Assembly (NCBI GenBank): GCA_964561495.1
Contig: CAZLPW010000002.1
Location: 36,573 to 100,572 of the forward strand
DNA from: CAZLPW01 sp964561495
GTDB lineage: Bacteria; Fidelibacterota; Marinisomatia; Marinisomatales; UBA1611
DNA: 64,000 nt
Direction of reading: 5' to 3'
Shown here piece by piece: positions 30,407 to 39,173 of the stretch. The notes under the pieces are model-generated. The model made no database searches and was not told the origin of the DNA. It was given only the letters and a program-made list of their open reading frames with translations. Every line of letters starts with the position of its first letter. The stretch's first letter is position 1. Made by a program: the position numbers and the translations under genes.

Positions 30407-31153
30407 ATGCATAAACTAGTTTTGCTTAGGCACGGCCAGAGTGAGTGGAATCTTTCAAACCAGTTTACAGGCTGGACCGATGTTCCTCTAACAAATAAAG
30501 GGAAAGAGGAAGCTTCTGAAAGCGGAAAAGTTCTTGCCGATGCAGGCTTTAATTTTGATGTAGTCCATACTTCAGTATTGGAAAGAGCTATTCACACAAT
30601 GAGACTTTGCCTAGATAAAATAAATGGTGGAAACATACCAATTAACTATCATTGGCAACTAAATGAAAGACACTACGGAGCACTACAGGGATTGAATAAA
30701 ATTGAAACCTCAAAAAAATATGGAGAAAATCAAGTACTGGTTTGGCGAAGAAGCTATGATATAAGGCCACCAGAATTAGACTGGAATGATGAAAGACATC
30801 CTCGCTTTGATAATAAATACAAAAATTTAAAAAAGAACAAACTTCCATCAGCTGAATGCCTTAGGGATACAGTTGATAGATTTTTACCATGCTGGAAAGA
30901 AAAAATATTACCAGATATTGCTAGTGGTAAAAATGTCTTGATAGTTGCACACGGAAATTCCTTAAGGGCACTTGTTAAATACCTAGATAAGATAAGTAAT
31001 GATGATATTTTAAAACTAAATATTCCAACTGGAGTTCCTCTTGTTTATGAACTCGATAGAGAGTTGGTGCCTCTTAAACATTATTATTTAGGTGATCAAA
31101 GTGAAATTGAAAAAAAATCTGCAGAGGTTGCTGCTCAAGGAAAAACTAAATAG
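30407..31153 (+). CDS. gpmA: 2,3-bisphosphoglycerate-dependent phosphoglycerate mutase
   Basis: 248 residues, the usual GpmA length. [12 protein letters not shown] carries the phosphorylated His, [22 protein letters not shown], the [11 protein letters not shown] block, and [15 protein letters not shown] with the second catalytic His are all in place. Interconverts 2- and 3-phosphoglycerate in glycolysis. Its stop is one base from the convergent end of the nuclease gene, so the two transcripts probably overlap. Confidence 0.97.
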   Translation: MHKLVLLRHGQSEWNLSNQFTGWTDVPLTNKGKEEASESGKVLADAGFNFDVVHTSVLERAIHTMRLCLDKINGGNIPINYHWQLNERHYGALQGLNKIETSKKYGENQVLVWRRSYDIRPPELDWNDERHPRFDNKYKNLKKNKLPSAECLRDTVDRFLPCWKEKILPDIASGKNVLIVAHGNSLRALVKYLDKISNDDILKLNIPTGVPLVYELDRELVPLKHYYLGDQSEIEKKSAEVAAQGKTK

Positions 31154-31154
31154 A

Positions 31155-31913
31155 CTATTTATATACCCTGTTTAATATACCTGATAATCGCATGCCACCC
31201 TCAAGCAACCTCTTCTCTAAGAGAGCCTTGTTTTTATAAAAATATTCCCAGCTAAGATTATTATTAGAAATTTTATAACATTGCACTCTTAAATTTTGAG
31301 ACTCATAGATAATTGTCATCAAGGAGTCGGCCTGTAATTTTCGAATATCTCCATAGTCTATATCTAAAAGCAAATAATCGGAATATTCTTTATAACTCAA
31401 TTTTTGAAGATCAATTAAATGACTGTCCCAAACTCTATGCAAATTTGTTTCTTCTCCAAACCAGGTTACTTTATAATCATTGCCTCCCCTATCTGTTCCA
31501 TTACCAACATGGAGAGGTTGGTGCAAATCTCCAATAAGATGAACCAAAAATTTTAGCGCTACTATTTTATCAGTTTTTGGCAAATTTTGGTTCTGTAAAT
31601 TTTTAATGAAATCCTTACTTTTTTCTATCGCCTTACCTTTATATTGGCCCGTTTTGTATCTCTCTCCATTTGGAATTGTACAATAATGCCAGTCATAGGA
31701 ATGACTCCATTTTGGATCAGACTTAATTTCATCAGCCCAGTTACTAATCCTACTTAAATCTTCGTGCCCTATCAATTTTTTTATTTGGAGTTTTGCATTT
31801 TTGGTTAAATACCTTGAGGCTATTTGTGCAACAATTCTATGACCAGTTTTATCCCACCCAAAAGTAATTTGAAAAGAAAAAAATAATAAAATAAAAAATC
31901 GATTACTTTTCAT
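31155..31913 (-). CDS. Secreted S1/P1-type nuclease
   Basis: 252 residues. After the signal peptide the mature protein starts WDKTGHRIVAQIA; the N-terminal Trp is itself a zinc ligand in S1/P1 enzymes. Other ligands are visible in ISNWADEIKSD, YDWHYCTIP, HLIGDLHQPLHVGNGTDRGGND and NLHRVWDSHLID (His/Asp for a tri-zinc centre). It cuts single-stranded DNA and RNA, probably in periplasm or outside, and pairs functionally with the secreted EEP nuclease at 2406-4163 for nucleic acid scavenging. It follows the unknown lipoprotein gene by 15 bases on the same strand. Confidence 0.94.
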   Translation of the reverse strand: MKSNRFFILLFFSFQITFGWDKTGHRIVAQIASRYLTKNAKLQIKKLIGHEDLSRISNWADEIKSDPKWSHSYDWHYCTIPNGERYKTGQYKGKAIEKSKDFIKNLQNQNLPKTDKIVALKFLVHLIGDLHQPLHVGNGTDRGGNDYKVTWFGEETNLHRVWDSHLIDLQKLSYKEYSDYLLLDIDYGDIRKLQADSLMTIIYESQNLRVQCYKISNNNLSWEYFYKNKALLEKRLLEGGMRLSGILNRVYK

Positions 31914-31928
31914 TATTAGAATAATAAT

Positions 31929-32924
31929 TTATTTTCTGAAAGGAACAAAAACCAACATGGTGGTAGGATACTTATCTGTTGCCAATAAAAACCCCTCATT
32001 ATCGTATCTGGATAAAGCCTCCCACTTGCGAGACGTGTTTTCGCCTTCTAAAACTAACTGAATTGGTGCTCGATTAGTAAGATTTAAAACACCTCCTTTC
32101 ATTTCAAATTCAATCAAACGCTCTACCCTATCTGACCTAAGGTGACTTTCACCTTCGCCAAACTTTTGAACTAATAAATCATCAGATGGCCGAAGTAAAA
32201 CACTATCTCTAGGAAAAAAATAGTTTATTGCCCAAAATTTATTATCTTCGATTTTTGTAACATCTGTAATTCTATATTCAATGAATGGCAAATCAATACT
32301 TTTTACGAGCTTTGATTGAAGAGAATATGATAATGCATATGCAGTATCTATAAGATTTCTACCATTCGACTCAAAAAAAGCAAAAATATTTGTCTTATCT
32401 ATAAGAAGAGATTCATAAGACATATTATCTATAAATTTTGGAACAGGAAAATGAATAAGGTTTTGTTCAGGTAAAACAACCTCTCTTGTTAAAGGGTCAA
32501 CATGCCCTCTAGCAAGCACCGTTGCCATACTGTCAGGGTAACGGATCTCAATCGCAATATAGACTTCGTCACCCCTAAAGGCAATAGCCTCAAAACTATC
32601 AAAACCAGGCAAAATTTCTTTATAATTCGGCGTAACGAAAGGTATTTTTTCTGGTTTTATAGATGTCGTATCTATGGATCTCATTCGCAAGTGCAATTCA
32701 GATTTAGGGATAGAAAATAAATATCCATTTAGATTTTCAGGTAATAAAATCAAATTGTTTTTATACCAGTCCATACCAGATATTTCTTGATTGCGATCAT
32801 TAATAATACCTGATAAGGGGATAACCTGCACATCAACCTCTTTTTGAACTGAAACGCATGAAAAAAACATTTTCCCAAACAAAAAAAATATAAATAAATA
32901 AATGATCTTAAAATATTGTTTCAA
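31929..32924 (-). CDS. Unknown lipoprotein, possible beta-propeller
   Basis: 331 residues from a TTG start that yields a lipoprotein signal (MKQYFKIIYLFIFFLFGKMFFSC). Motifs such as EISGMDWYKNNLILLPEN, PGFDSFEAIAFRGDEVYIAIE and WEALSRYDNEGFLLATD recur at blade-like spacing and resemble 'esterase-like activity of phytase' or SdiA-regulated six-bladed propellers. I cannot assign a family with certainty. Same strand as the nuclease downstream; upstream gene is 37 bases away. Confidence 0.6.
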   Translation of the reverse strand: MKQYFKIIYLFIFFLFGKMFFSCVSVQKEVDVQVIPLSGIINDRNQEISGMDWYKNNLILLPENLNGYLFSIPKSELHLRMRSIDTTSIKPEKIPFVTPNYKEILPGFDSFEAIAFRGDEVYIAIEIRYPDSMATVLARGHVDPLTREVVLPEQNLIHFPVPKFIDNMSYESLLIDKTNIFAFFESNGRNLIDTAYALSYSLQSKLVKSIDLPFIEYRITDVTKIEDNKFWAINYFFPRDSVLLRPSDDLLVQKFGEGESHLRSDRVERLIEFEMKGGVLNLTNRAPIQLVLEGENTSRKWEALSRYDNEGFLLATDKYPTTMLVFVPFRK

Positions 32925-32961
32925 TTAATTCCCTTACCCAATAATGTATCAATCTAATATC

Positions 32962-33282
32962 CTAAGTGTCCAGTTCATTGCCAAGATGAAAAAGAAATTC
33001 AAATGAAAAAATTCCTGTACTATGCCCATCAGCCCAAAATGGCCTCAACGCATAATAACCTACTGGTTGAATACCACTCAAAATATAGCTTTCTTCAGTC
33101 TTTATCTGGGGTGGCCCTTTATAAACGTTTCCAAAAACATCTTTTTCACCAGCACAAGATGCGCAAGGACAATTATCTCTAATTGATTTAATCAAAAGCA
33201 CATGTTCCACATCATTATCCCATTTTAAAAGCAGCATATCATTAACAATTTCATATGAATCTAAGTTTATTGATTTCATCAT
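32962..33282 (-). CDS. DUF971 / gamma-butyrobetaine hydroxylase N-terminal-like protein
   Basis: 106 residues, the standard stand-alone DUF971 length. LLLKWDNDVEHVLLIKSIRDNCPCASCAGE and the ending PFWADGHSTGIFSFEFLFHLG are the family's two signatures; the Cys pair and His resemble the zinc-binding module of gamma-butyrobetaine hydroxylase. Often linked with iron-sulfur cluster assembly or Mrp/ApbC proteins, but no partner is here. ATG overlaps the preceding stop (ATGATGA). Confidence 0.9.
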   Translation of the reverse strand: MMKSINLDSYEIVNDMLLLKWDNDVEHVLLIKSIRDNCPCASCAGEKDVFGNVYKGPPQIKTEESYILSGIQPVGYYALRPFWADGHSTGIFSFEFLFHLGNELDT

Positions 33283-34208
33283 TTAATTAAAATTGCTTTT
33301 CTGGTAATAAAAAAATTTTTTGACCGAAGTCGGAAAAAATAAATTCCACTAGGATACTGAGATCCAGACCAGAGTATCTCATAATCACCATATATTGCCC
33401 TATTATCAATCAATTTTTCTAACATTTGTCCATTTACGTTTAAAACATCCAACGATATAATTTTTTGATCTGGAATAAATAATTTTACTTTTGTAAAAGG
33501 ATTAAATGGGTTTGGATATGGTGAATAAAGCTTTATAGTAGATGGTAAATCTACCTGATTATTGGTATTTGATAATATCTCAAAATCTGGTTTTTTAAAT
33601 AAAAACTCTCCATCAGATATTGTAATTAAGTGAGGCGGAAAATGAAAGGCTGGCTTTAAGAGTACAGCCTCTAACTCTCCTGAAAAAGTTGAATCAGTAG
33701 ATTCTAAAATGGAGAAGGTACCATTTAGTCCAATATAAATATTGTCTGATATCGTTTCCAATACAACCGAAACCAATGTGTCTACATTCAATGAATCTTG
33801 ACTTGAAGAAGTATCAGCAAAGCTAGAAGTCAATTGATCTACCAAGCTTGAGTCTACACTGGGAATAAAAATTAATACCGCCTCTAGGCTTAATGGATTG
33901 TCATCATCACCAGAACCAGGAATCTCCCAGTCTCTCGGTTGCAATGGAAAAATTGTATCCTGCAAAATGGCAAGAAACAAATCAAATACTTCATCTCCTT
34001 GTTCAGTTACACTCATAAAATATATTGAGGCACTATCAGAATTTGCCTGATTTATAGCTCCTCCAATTTCAATTGAATCCTGGACAAACCCTGTAAACGT
34101 TCCACTCTCAGTCCCAGAATAATCAAAAGATATATGACCTTCGTATAAATCTTGACCTAATAAAATAGACAAAGGAATAATATATATATATTTTAAAAAT
34201 GATCTCAT
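33279..34208 (-). CDS. Secreted protein with T9SS-type sorting domain
   Basis: 309 residues. Signal peptide MRSFLKYIYIIPLSILLG then QDLYEGHISFDYSG. The N-terminal ~200 residues are a Ser/Thr/Asp-rich beta domain without recognised family. The C-terminal ~90 residues begin YSPYPNPFNPFTKVKL and end GIYFFRLRSKNFFITRKAILIK, a classic sorting domain. Predicted to be exported by the Por system encoded by sprA/porV elsewhere in the window. Stop coupled to the DUF971 gene. Confidence 0.75.
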   Translation of the reverse strand: MRSFLKYIYIIPLSILLGQDLYEGHISFDYSGTESGTFTGFVQDSIEIGGAINQANSDSASIYFMSVTEQGDEVFDLFLAILQDTIFPLQPRDWEIPGSGDDDNPLSLEAVLIFIPSVDSSLVDQLTSSFADTSSSQDSLNVDTLVSVVLETISDNIYIGLNGTFSILESTDSTFSGELEAVLLKPAFHFPPHLITISDGEFLFKKPDFEILSNTNNQVDLPSTIKLYSPYPNPFNPFTKVKLFIPDQKIISLDVLNVNGQMLEKLIDNRAIYGDYEILWSGSQYPSGIYFFRLRSKNFFITRKAILIK

Positions 34209-34261
34209 TTTATTCTTTATAAGACAATATTAGGATTAATATACTATCTTTTATAGTTGTA

Positions 34262-34289
34262 TTAACAATAATTGTAAAATTTTTATAAT
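34262..34289 (+). promoter_or_regulatory. Candidate promoter of the pxp-que-oxidation run
   Basis: TTAACA (34262-34267), 16-base spacer, TATAAT (34284-34289). The pxpB ATG is at 34298, so a start seven to nine bases downstream would give a leaderless mRNA. AT-richness makes chance matches likely. Confidence 0.45.
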
Positions 34290-34297
34290 AAAAATTA

Positions 34298-34969
34298 ATG
34301 ATAAATATATTATCTGCATCTGACAATACACTACTTATTAAATTTAGTAATAAGGTTTCTAAAAAGACCAGTCACCAATTATTAAAATTAACAAATTATA
34401 TTATAGAAAATTCAGTTCAAGAGATAATCAATGTTTCACCTGCATATAATTCTTTGATGGTAAGACTCAATGAAGACACTAGTTTATCAAATGGTGAAAA
34501 AATAATAAAAAACTTCATTACGAAAAGCCAAATTGATTTGAATTATATTGAAAAGTTAATAGAAATACCTGTGTGTTATAATCATGAATTAGGACCTGAT
34601 TTAAACAGAGTTATGGATTATACGAGTCATAAACTTCCAGAGATTATTAAGCGACACACAAATACACAATATTTTGTTCATTTTATTGGATTTTCACTTG
34701 GCTTTCCATACATGTCAGGAATGGATAAAAGCCTTGAAACTCCTCGACTGGAATCACCTAGGATAAAAGTGTTGCCAGGATCTATAGGAATTGCAGGAAA
34801 ACAAACAGGCATTTATCCTATTTCTACTCCAGGAGGATGGAATATAATTGGAAGAACACCATTAAAATTATTTGATGCAACTGAACCAATATCAAATATT
34901 ATAAAACCAGGAAATATAGTAAAATTTAAATCTATCAGCTTTAAAGAATATGAAAAATTAAGAATTTGA
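34298..34969 (+). CDS. pxpB: 5-oxoprolinase subunit PxpB (KipI)
   Basis: 223 residues. Family blocks seen: YNSLMVRLNE, IPVCYNHELGPDL, HTNTQYFVHFIGFSLGFPYMSG, PRLESPRIKVLPGSIGIAGKQTGIYPISTPGGWNIIGRTP. With PxpC and PxpA it forms ATP-dependent 5-oxoprolinase, opening 5-oxo-L-proline (pyroglutamate) to glutamate in the cytoplasm. First gene of a thirteen-gene plus-strand run; no SD is visible. Confidence 0.95.
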   Translation: MINILSASDNTLLIKFSNKVSKKTSHQLLKLTNYIIENSVQEIINVSPAYNSLMVRLNEDTSLSNGEKIIKNFITKSQIDLNYIEKLIEIPVCYNHELGPDLNRVMDYTSHKLPEIIKRHTNTQYFVHFIGFSLGFPYMSGMDKSLETPRLESPRIKVLPGSIGIAGKQTGIYPISTPGGWNIIGRTPLKLFDATEPISNIIKPGNIVKFKSISFKEYEKLRI

Positions 34970-34974
34970 AATTT

Positions 34975-35879
34975 ATGGGCATCAATGTAATAAATCCTGG
35001 CCTTCAAACAACAATACAAGATTTAGGGCGACAACTATCAGGGCACCTAGGTGTATCAAGCTGCGGAGCTGCAGATAGTTATTCTTTTAAAATAGCCAAC
35101 CTAACTGTAGGAAACACATCAAACGAAGCTGCTTTAGAAATGACCCTTGTGGGTGGTGTTTACCAATTTGAAGAAAATGTAGATATTTGCTTATCTGGAA
35201 GTAATTTTTTGGCTAAAATAAATAATAAGATCCTCCCGTTTAATAAAAAAATACATATTGAAAAAAGAGGAATTTTAGAGATAGCAGAAACTAAAGATGG
35301 CGCTCGATGTTATTTAGCGGTTAGAGGAGGAATTGATATAAAACATTTTTTGGATAGCGCATCAACACACTTAACAACNNNNNNNNNNAAGGGAGATGTA
35401 TTAAAAATTGGAAAATCCAAAATAAATCTTAATAAAATTAGTTTAGATTTAAAATACTCTACAAAAAGATCTATTCTCCGGATTACTGAAGGCTTACAAA
35501 AAAATTGGTTTAATGATTTAAATTGGAATACTTTACTAAAAAATTCATTTAAAGTATCAAAACAATATAGCAGGATGGGCATTAAACTTGAAGGCCCTTC
35601 AATTAGACCTGTTAATAAAAAACAAATGGTTACAGAAGGTATTGTTTTAGGNNNNNNNNNNAAATACCAGGAAATGGGAAACCCATTATTTCATTTGTAG
35701 ATCACCAAACAACTGGTGGATATCCAGTAATTGCAAATGTTATATCAGCGGATATATGCAAAGTTGGACAGTTGAAAGAAGGTGACTCTTTTCAATTCAA
35801 TTTGATAGATATGAAAACAGCAGAAACCATGAGAATTAAACAAGCTAGTTTTTTTAAACAATCAAATAATTATGAATAA
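34975..35879 (+). CDS. pxpC: 5-oxoprolinase subunit PxpC (KipA), interrupted by two assembly gaps
   Basis: Biotin-dependent-carboxylase-like allophanate hydrolase subunit 2 fold. The start is read as ATG 34975 (MGINVINPGLQTTIQDLGRQ); a TTG at 34966 overlapping pxpB is the alternative. The two 10-N runs (35379-35388, 35652-35661) fall within conserved blocks. After the second, the literal frame stops at 35700, but shifting frame restores PGNGKPIISFVDHQTTGGYP, VIANVISADICKVGQLKEGD and continues to a stop at 35877-35879, which overlaps pxpA by eight bases. Hence the gene is probably intact and the N counts are placeholders. Confidence 0.9.
35379..35388. other. Assembly gap (10 N) in pxpC
   Basis: Ten ambiguous bases. 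Relative to the family, the block between STHL and KGD is normally about ten residues longer, so real missing sequence exceeds ten bases. Confidence 0.9.
35652..35661. other. Assembly gap (10 N) in pxpC
   Basis: Ten ambiguous bases that break the frame; the true length differs by one or two modulo three. Confidence 0.93.
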
Positions 35880-36615
35880 AATCAATATAAACTGTGATGT
35901 TGGAGAAGTGAATCAACTGTACACAAATGGCGTCTATGGTAAACTTATGGATCATGTTACATCAATTAATATCGCATGCGGAGGCCACGCCGGTAATAAA
36001 AAACTGATGCGCTCTATGATTCAATTAGCTAAAAGAAAAAACATAAACATAGGTGCACATCCCAGCTATCCAGATAAAAATAATTTTGGCAGAAAAAAAT
36101 TGAACATTAAAAATGATGATCTCCTATGCTCAATAATAAAACAAATAAAAATGCTTAAAATAATCGCTGAACAGGAAAATGTTCAACTTGCTCATATTAA
36201 ACCGCACGGAGCTTTATATAATGAGGCAGCTAGAGATTCAAGTATTGCAACTATAATTGGAAAGGCTATACTAAAAATAGAACCTAAACTTGATTTATAT
36301 TTTTTGGCAGAAGCACCAATGATTAAATTACTCAAACAAATGGGAATTAATATAATATCTGAATCATTTGCTGACCGAACCTATGAAAAAGATTACACAC
36401 TTAGGTCTCGCTCATTAGATAATTCTGTAATTAGTAGCCCAAAAATTGCTGCAGAACAAGCGTTCTTAATGATTAAGAGCGGACAAATAAAAACCTATGA
36501 TGGCAATTTCATAAAAATCAAAACTGATACAATATGTGTACACAGTGATACACCAAACGCTATCGAAATAGCGAAACATGTAAATAACAGATTAAAACAA
36601 ATACAAAAAAAATGA
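35872..36615 (+). CDS. pxpA: 5-oxoprolinase subunit PxpA (LamB/YcsF family)
   Basis: 247 residues. ININCDVGE near the N-terminus, SINIACGGHAGNKKLM, NIGAHPSYPDKNNFGRKKL, HIKPHGALYNEAARD and FADRTYEKDYTLRSRS are standard. Completes the PxpABC set. The Asp/His residues of the metal site are present. It overlaps DUF4442 by four bases. One product of this enzyme, glutamate, feeds central nitrogen metabolism. Confidence 0.96.
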   Translation: MNKININCDVGEVNQLYTNGVYGKLMDHVTSINIACGGHAGNKKLMRSMIQLAKRKNINIGAHPSYPDKNNFGRKKLNIKNDDLLCSIIKQIKMLKIIAEQENVQLAHIKPHGALYNEAARDSSIATIIGKAILKIEPKLDLYFLAEAPMIKLLKQMGINIISESFADRTYEKDYTLRSRSLDNSVISSPKIAAEQAFLMIKSGQIKTYDGNFIKIKTDTICVHSDTPNAIEIAKHVNNRLKQIQKK

Positions 36616-37100
36616 ACTCAGAACAAATTAAACTGCTAAAAAAACTGAATAGCGTTTTACTTTTTAAAGTTGGTTCTATTTTCAAACTCCCTTTGGCCTT
36701 TTTAACTGGTCTAAAGATTCTAAATTTTGATAACAAAGAATCACGTGTTCAAGTCAATTATAGCTATTTGAATAAAAACCCTTTTAATTCTACTTATTTT
36801 GCAGTTTTAAGTATGGCTGCAGAACTAAGCACTGGGCTTTATGCTTTGTTACACACAACGGGTCTTAAACCTAGCTGTGCATTTATTATTACAGGAATGA
36901 AAGCCAATTTTTTTAAAAAAGGCTCTGGTATTACTGTTTTTAATTGTAATGATGGCAAAAAAATAAAAACGGCTATAAATAAATGTATAAAAGAAAATAT
37001 ACCTATCGAAGTAACAGTAAAATCTAGAGGCAGTAATGAAAGAGGTGATCTGATAGCTGAATTTGAATTTATATGGTCCTTCAAACAACGATCTATTTGA
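36612..37100 (+). CDS. DUF4442 (hotdog-fold, thioesterase-like) protein
   Basis: 162 residues resembling DUF4442/YiiD-type hotdog proteins: [19 protein letters not shown] at the N-terminus, [20 protein letters not shown] (the helix that normally carries the catalytic acid in PaaI-like thioesterases), and a beta-rich end [16 protein letters not shown]. Substrate unknown; possibly an acyl-CoA. It is coupled to pxpA by ATGA overlap and followed by queC after one base. Confidence 0.75.
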   Translation: MNSEQIKLLKKLNSVLLFKVGSIFKLPLAFLTGLKILNFDNKESRVQVNYSYLNKNPFNSTYFAVLSMAAELSTGLYALLHTTGLKPSCAFIITGMKANFFKKGSGITVFNCNDGKKIKTAINKCIKENIPIEVTVKSRGSNERGDLIAEFEFIWSFKQRSI

Positions 37101-37101
37101 T

Positions 37102-37785
37102 ATGAAAAAAGCTATAATATTATTATCTGGCGGATTGGATTCAGCAACATGCTTAGCAATAGCTAAAGATATGGGGTTTTCACTATTTACATTAACAATA
37201 GACTATGGCCAAAGACACGCATTTGAATTAGAATCTTCAAAAAAAATATCTAGCGAATTCAGCGTTAAACATCACTCTATCATAAATATAGACCTAGCTC
37301 AATTTGGTGGTTCTGCTCTTACAGATTCAATTGATGTTCCAAAAAACAGAGATAAATCAAATATGTCTGATATACCAATTACTTATGTTCCAGCAAGAAA
37401 TACAGTCCTATTATCAACTGCCTTAGCTTGGGCTGAAACACTTAATGCATATGATATATTCATAGGCGTTAATTCTGTAGATTATTCTGGATATCCTGAT
37501 TGTAGGCCTGAATTCATTAATGCCTTTCAAAAAATGACAAACTTGGCTACAAAAGCATCCGTTTCTGGCAAAAGGTTTAATATTCACACACCGTTAATCA
37601 AACTAACAAAATCTGAAATTATAAAACTAGGTTATAAACTTGGGGTGAATTATGGATTAACTTCCACTTGCTATGACCCCGATCAAAACGGATTACCTTG
37701 CGGATCATGTGATGCATGTTTTTTAAGATTAGAAGGGTTTAAAAAAGCAAAAATTTTAGATCCGTTATGCTATCAAAATAAATAA
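37102..37785 (+). CDS. queC: 7-cyano-7-deazaguanine synthase QueC
   Basis: 227 residues from ATG 37102, the natural start just before [15 protein letters not shown] (PP-loop ATPase). An in-frame start at 37063 would add 13 residues lying in the previous gene. Other signatures are [39 protein letters not shown] and the zinc site [17 protein letters not shown]. Converts 7-carboxy-7-deazaguanine to preQ0 with ammonia and ATP. Confidence 0.97.
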   Translation: MKKAIILLSGGLDSATCLAIAKDMGFSLFTLTIDYGQRHAFELESSKKISSEFSVKHHSIINIDLAQFGGSALTDSIDVPKNRDKSNMSDIPITYVPARNTVLLSTALAWAETLNAYDIFIGVNSVDYSGYPDCRPEFINAFQKMTNLATKASVSGKRFNIHTPLIKLTKSEIIKLGYKLGVNYGLTSTCYDPDQNGLPCGSCDACFLRLEGFKKAKILDPLCYQNK

Positions 37786-38414
37786 TGTATAAAATCAAAG
37801 AAATATATTTTACTCTCCAAGGAGAGGGTTTTTACACTGGCCGGCCTGCTATTTTTGTCAGGTTTTCTGGTTGCAACCTTTGGAGTGGTCGAGAGAAAGA
37901 CCGTAATGGAGCTATCTGTGATTGGTGCGATACTGATTTTGTAGGTGAAGATGGTATTAACGGTGGAAAATATTCAAAAAACGAAATAATTAATATAATT
38001 ACAAAACTCTGGAAAAAAGATGTATTATCAAATCCTTACGTCGTTTGTACTGGAGGAGAACCATTGTTACAATTGGATGAAAATCTGATAAAAGCTATCC
38101 ATATAGCAGGTTTTGAGATAGGTATAGAAACAAATGGAACGATTATTCCACCTGATGGTATCGATTGGATCTGTGTAAGCCCAAAAGCAAACGCAAATCT
38201 TATTTTGAAAAACGGAAATGAATTAAAAGTGGTTTATCCTCAATATGGGATGAATCCAAGAATACATGAAAAATTGAAATTTGACCACTTTTATATTCAA
38301 CCTATGGATGGTACCAACCAAAAAGATAATATTAGAAAATCTGAAAAATTTGTTGCAAATCATCCAAAATGGAAGCTTAGTCTTCAGACCCATAAAATCC
38401 TAGGTATTCCCTAA
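37785..38414 (+). CDS. queE: 7-carboxy-7-deazaguanine synthase QueE
   Basis: 209 residues, radical SAM. The cluster Cys residues are C-x14-C-x2-C (SGCNLWSGREKDRNGAICDWC), the expanded spacing of the QueE subclass rather than CxxxCxxC. YVVCTGGEPLLQ and IGIETNGT follow. Rearranges 6-carboxytetrahydropterin to CDG. Overlaps queC by one base. Confidence 0.97.
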   Translation: MYKIKEIYFTLQGEGFYTGRPAIFVRFSGCNLWSGREKDRNGAICDWCDTDFVGEDGINGGKYSKNEIINIITKLWKKDVLSNPYVVCTGGEPLLQLDENLIKAIHIAGFEIGIETNGTIIPPDGIDWICVSPKANANLILKNGNELKVVYPQYGMNPRIHEKLKFDHFYIQPMDGTNQKDNIRKSEKFVANHPKWKLSLQTHKILGIP

Positions 38415-38422
38415 ATTTAGAT

Positions 38423-38779
38423 ATGGAAGTATATAAAACATTTACAATTGAGGCAGCTCGCTCCCTACCTAAACTACCCGATGAGCATCCGTGCCAAAAA
38501 GTTCACGGACACTCTTTTAAAATCACAATAACGGTGGAAGGTAATATTGATGAAAAAACAGGATTTGTAATGGACTTTATTAAAATTGATTCTGCGTTCA
38601 AACCAATTCATGAACTCATTGATCATAAATATTTAAATGATATAAATGGTCTTGATAATCCGTCAAGCGAAAATTTATGCCGATGGATATGGAAAAAACT
38701 TGGTCCATCTCTTAATGGCCTAAAAAAAATAGAAATAAAAGAAACCGACTCTACTGGTTGCATTTACAAAGGAGAATGA
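38423..38779 (+). CDS. queD: 6-carboxytetrahydropterin synthase QueD, one zinc His replaced
   Basis: 118 residues. [11 protein letters not shown] gives catalytic Cys24 and zinc His28/His30, and [19 protein letters not shown] and [13 protein letters not shown] match E. coli QueD closely. The first zinc ligand, His in E. coli (EAAHRLP), is Arg13 here (EAARSLP, codon CGC at 38459-38461). Some QueD-annotated proteins may also carry Arg; activity is therefore uncertain though context argues for function. It follows queE by eight bases and precedes queF by one. Confidence 0.92.
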   Translation: MEVYKTFTIEAARSLPKLPDEHPCQKVHGHSFKITITVEGNIDEKTGFVMDFIKIDSAFKPIHELIDHKYLNDINGLDNPSSENLCRWIWKKLGPSLNGLKKIEIKETDSTGCIYKGE

Positions 38780-38780
38780 A

Positions 38781-39170
38781 ATGGCAAAAGCAGAAGGGAA
38801 ATCATTTAATTTTTTAGATGAATCTCATATTGATCCAAGTCTATTAGAAGTTTTTGATTTTGACAGTGTACAACAATACATAAAAACTGAGACAACCGAA
38901 TTCAGTGCAGTTTGTCCATTCAGTGGTTTGCCTGATATATCCTATGTAAAGATCGAATATTTTCCTTCTGGAGGAAAATGTGTAGAGTTAAAATCTCTTA
39001 AATACTATTTTGTAAGCTTTAGGAATGTTGGCATCTATCAGGAAGCTGTGACAAAGCGTATCTATTCTGATCTTTGCTACGCTCTAAAGACCAACCAATT
39101 AATGGTAACTACTAAGTATAATATTCGTGGGGGATTTCAAACCACATGTATAGAAGGGTCATTAGATTAA
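38781..39170 (+). CDS. queF: PreQ0 reductase QueF (short type I)
   Basis: 129 residues, the unimodular Que[21 protein letters not shown] holds the catalytic Cys and Asp, and [20 protein letters not shown] is the family signature with the substrate-binding Glu. Reduces preQ0 to preQ1 with NADPH, the step committing to queuosine tRNA modification rather than archaeosine or DNA deazaguanine. The set queCEDF is complete for GTP-derived CPH4 onward; folE, tgt and queA/G are not in the window. Confidence 0.96.
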   Translation: MAKAEGKSFNFLDESHIDPSLLEVFDFDSVQQYIKTETTEFSAVCPFSGLPDISYVKIEYFPSGGKCVELKSLKYYFVSFRNVGIYQEAVTKRIYSDLCYALKTNQLMVTTKYNIRGGFQTTCIEGSLD

Positions 39171-39173
39171 GAT

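Noticed and set aside
36839..37088. Minus-strand frames opposite DUF4442
   Set aside because: Overlap a coupled gene on the other strand with clear family pattern; no independent evidence.
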